Assembly (NCBI GenBank): GCA_017542725.1 | Contig: JAFXWR010000178.1 | Location: 1-8,454, forward strand | Direction of reading: 5' to 3' | Origin: Lachnospiraceae bacterium | Lineage (GTDB): Bacteria; Bacillota_A; Clostridia; Lachnospirales; Lachnospiraceae | Length of the DNA stretch: 8,454 nucleotides | In this document: positions 8,363 to 8,454 of the stretch, in pieces | Layout: each line of letters opens with the position of its first letter | How positions within the stretch are numbered: position 1 is the first letter of the stretch | Notes under the pieces: generated by a model | Databases searched by the model: none | Told to the model about the DNA's origin: nothing | The model's input: only the letters and a program-made list of their open reading frames with translations | Translations under genes and position numbers: made by a program

Positions 8363-8386
8363 GGGCTCGTAAAACTCGCCCTTACA
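8363..8386 (-). repeat. Hairpin repeat copy B
   Basis: A 24-base element reads TGTAA, arm GGGC, loop GAGTTTTACGA and arm GCCC. Inside the four-pair stem the loop begins with GA and ends with GA, allowing tandem sheared G-A pairs, then a G-C pair closing a five-base TTTTA loop. It begins 33 bases after the start of copy A and covers where the -35 of the putative promoter would lie. Confidence 0.65.
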
Positions 8387-8395
8387 CGAGAAACT

Positions 8396-8419
8396 AGGCT
8401 TGCAGAGCTCGCCCATACA
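8396..8419 (-). repeat. Hairpin repeat copy A
   Basis: A 24-base element reads TGTAT, arm GGGC, loop GAGCTCTGCAA and arm GCCT (three Watson-Crick pairs plus one G-T). It aligns without gaps to copies B and C. The shared parts are the leading TGTA, the loop pattern GAGYTNTRCRA and the paired arms. Its G-C content stands out from the AT-rich surroundings. Confidence 0.65.
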
Positions 8420-8440
8420 AATAAAATACTTAGAAGAGAT

Positions 8441-8454
8441 TCTCTCTCTCTCTC
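8441..8454. repeat. TC dinucleotide tract reaching the window edge
   Basis: Seven TC units run up to the last base, so the true length is unknown. The bases before it (AGAAGAGAT) are complementary, so the tract can also fold as an AGAGA/TCTCT hairpin. It is about 200 bases upstream of the exported-protein start. Tracts like this can change length by slippage, but seven units is modest. Confidence 0.6.

Noticed and set aside
8335..8454. Minus-strand frame open from the right edge for 39 codons to TAG at 8337-8335, just before the terminator
   Set aside because: A stop next to a terminator is suggestive of a gene end. However, the frame is made of the GA tract and repeat copies A and B (spaced 33 bases, so in phase), giving low-complexity ERERE and serine-rich sequence. 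A second frame is also open. I treat it as non-coding, but a gene end cannot be excluded without more sequence.

Overview
The window looks like chromosomal DNA of an AT-rich Clostridia species, most likely a Lachnospiraceae member. This rests on the 1285-residue RNA polymerase beta subunit, the form of the small membrane protein at 5959-6393, and the N-terminus of the secreted protein at 6492-8237 (SDNDGSAF followed by a short coiled coil). I recall all three as recurring in that family. I cannot name the genus.

Layout. 1-1903 (minus) is the 5' part of rpoC, cut by the window edge. 1896-5753 (minus) is a complete rpoB that overlaps rpoC by 8 bases. 5754-5958 is a divergent intergenic region with two back-to-back sigma-A-type promoters and, just inside the rpoB leader, a terminator-like hairpin. 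5959-6393 (plus) encodes a 144-residue protein with one membrane segment and no known function. 6394-6491 holds a bidirectional terminator shared with the convergent gene 6492-8237 (minus), a large exported protein of unknown function. 8238-8454 has no confident gene. It holds a leader with a strong intrinsic terminator, three (perhaps four) copies of a 24-base hairpin repeat whose stems covary, and a CT dinucleotide tract running into the edge.

How the parts relate. rpoB and rpoC form one transcription unit making the catalytic core of RNA polymerase. The ribosomal protein genes rplJ/rplL that normally precede rpoB are absent, and rpoB has its own promoter beside a divergent gene. No functional link joins the two right-hand genes to rpoBC. 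The least explained material is 8238-8454: short structured repeats sit over a possible promoter and against the ribosome binding site of the exported protein, with an intrinsic terminator between them. The exported protein and the small membrane protein are the uncharacterised genes. I see no mobile element, tRNA, rRNA or CRISPR array.
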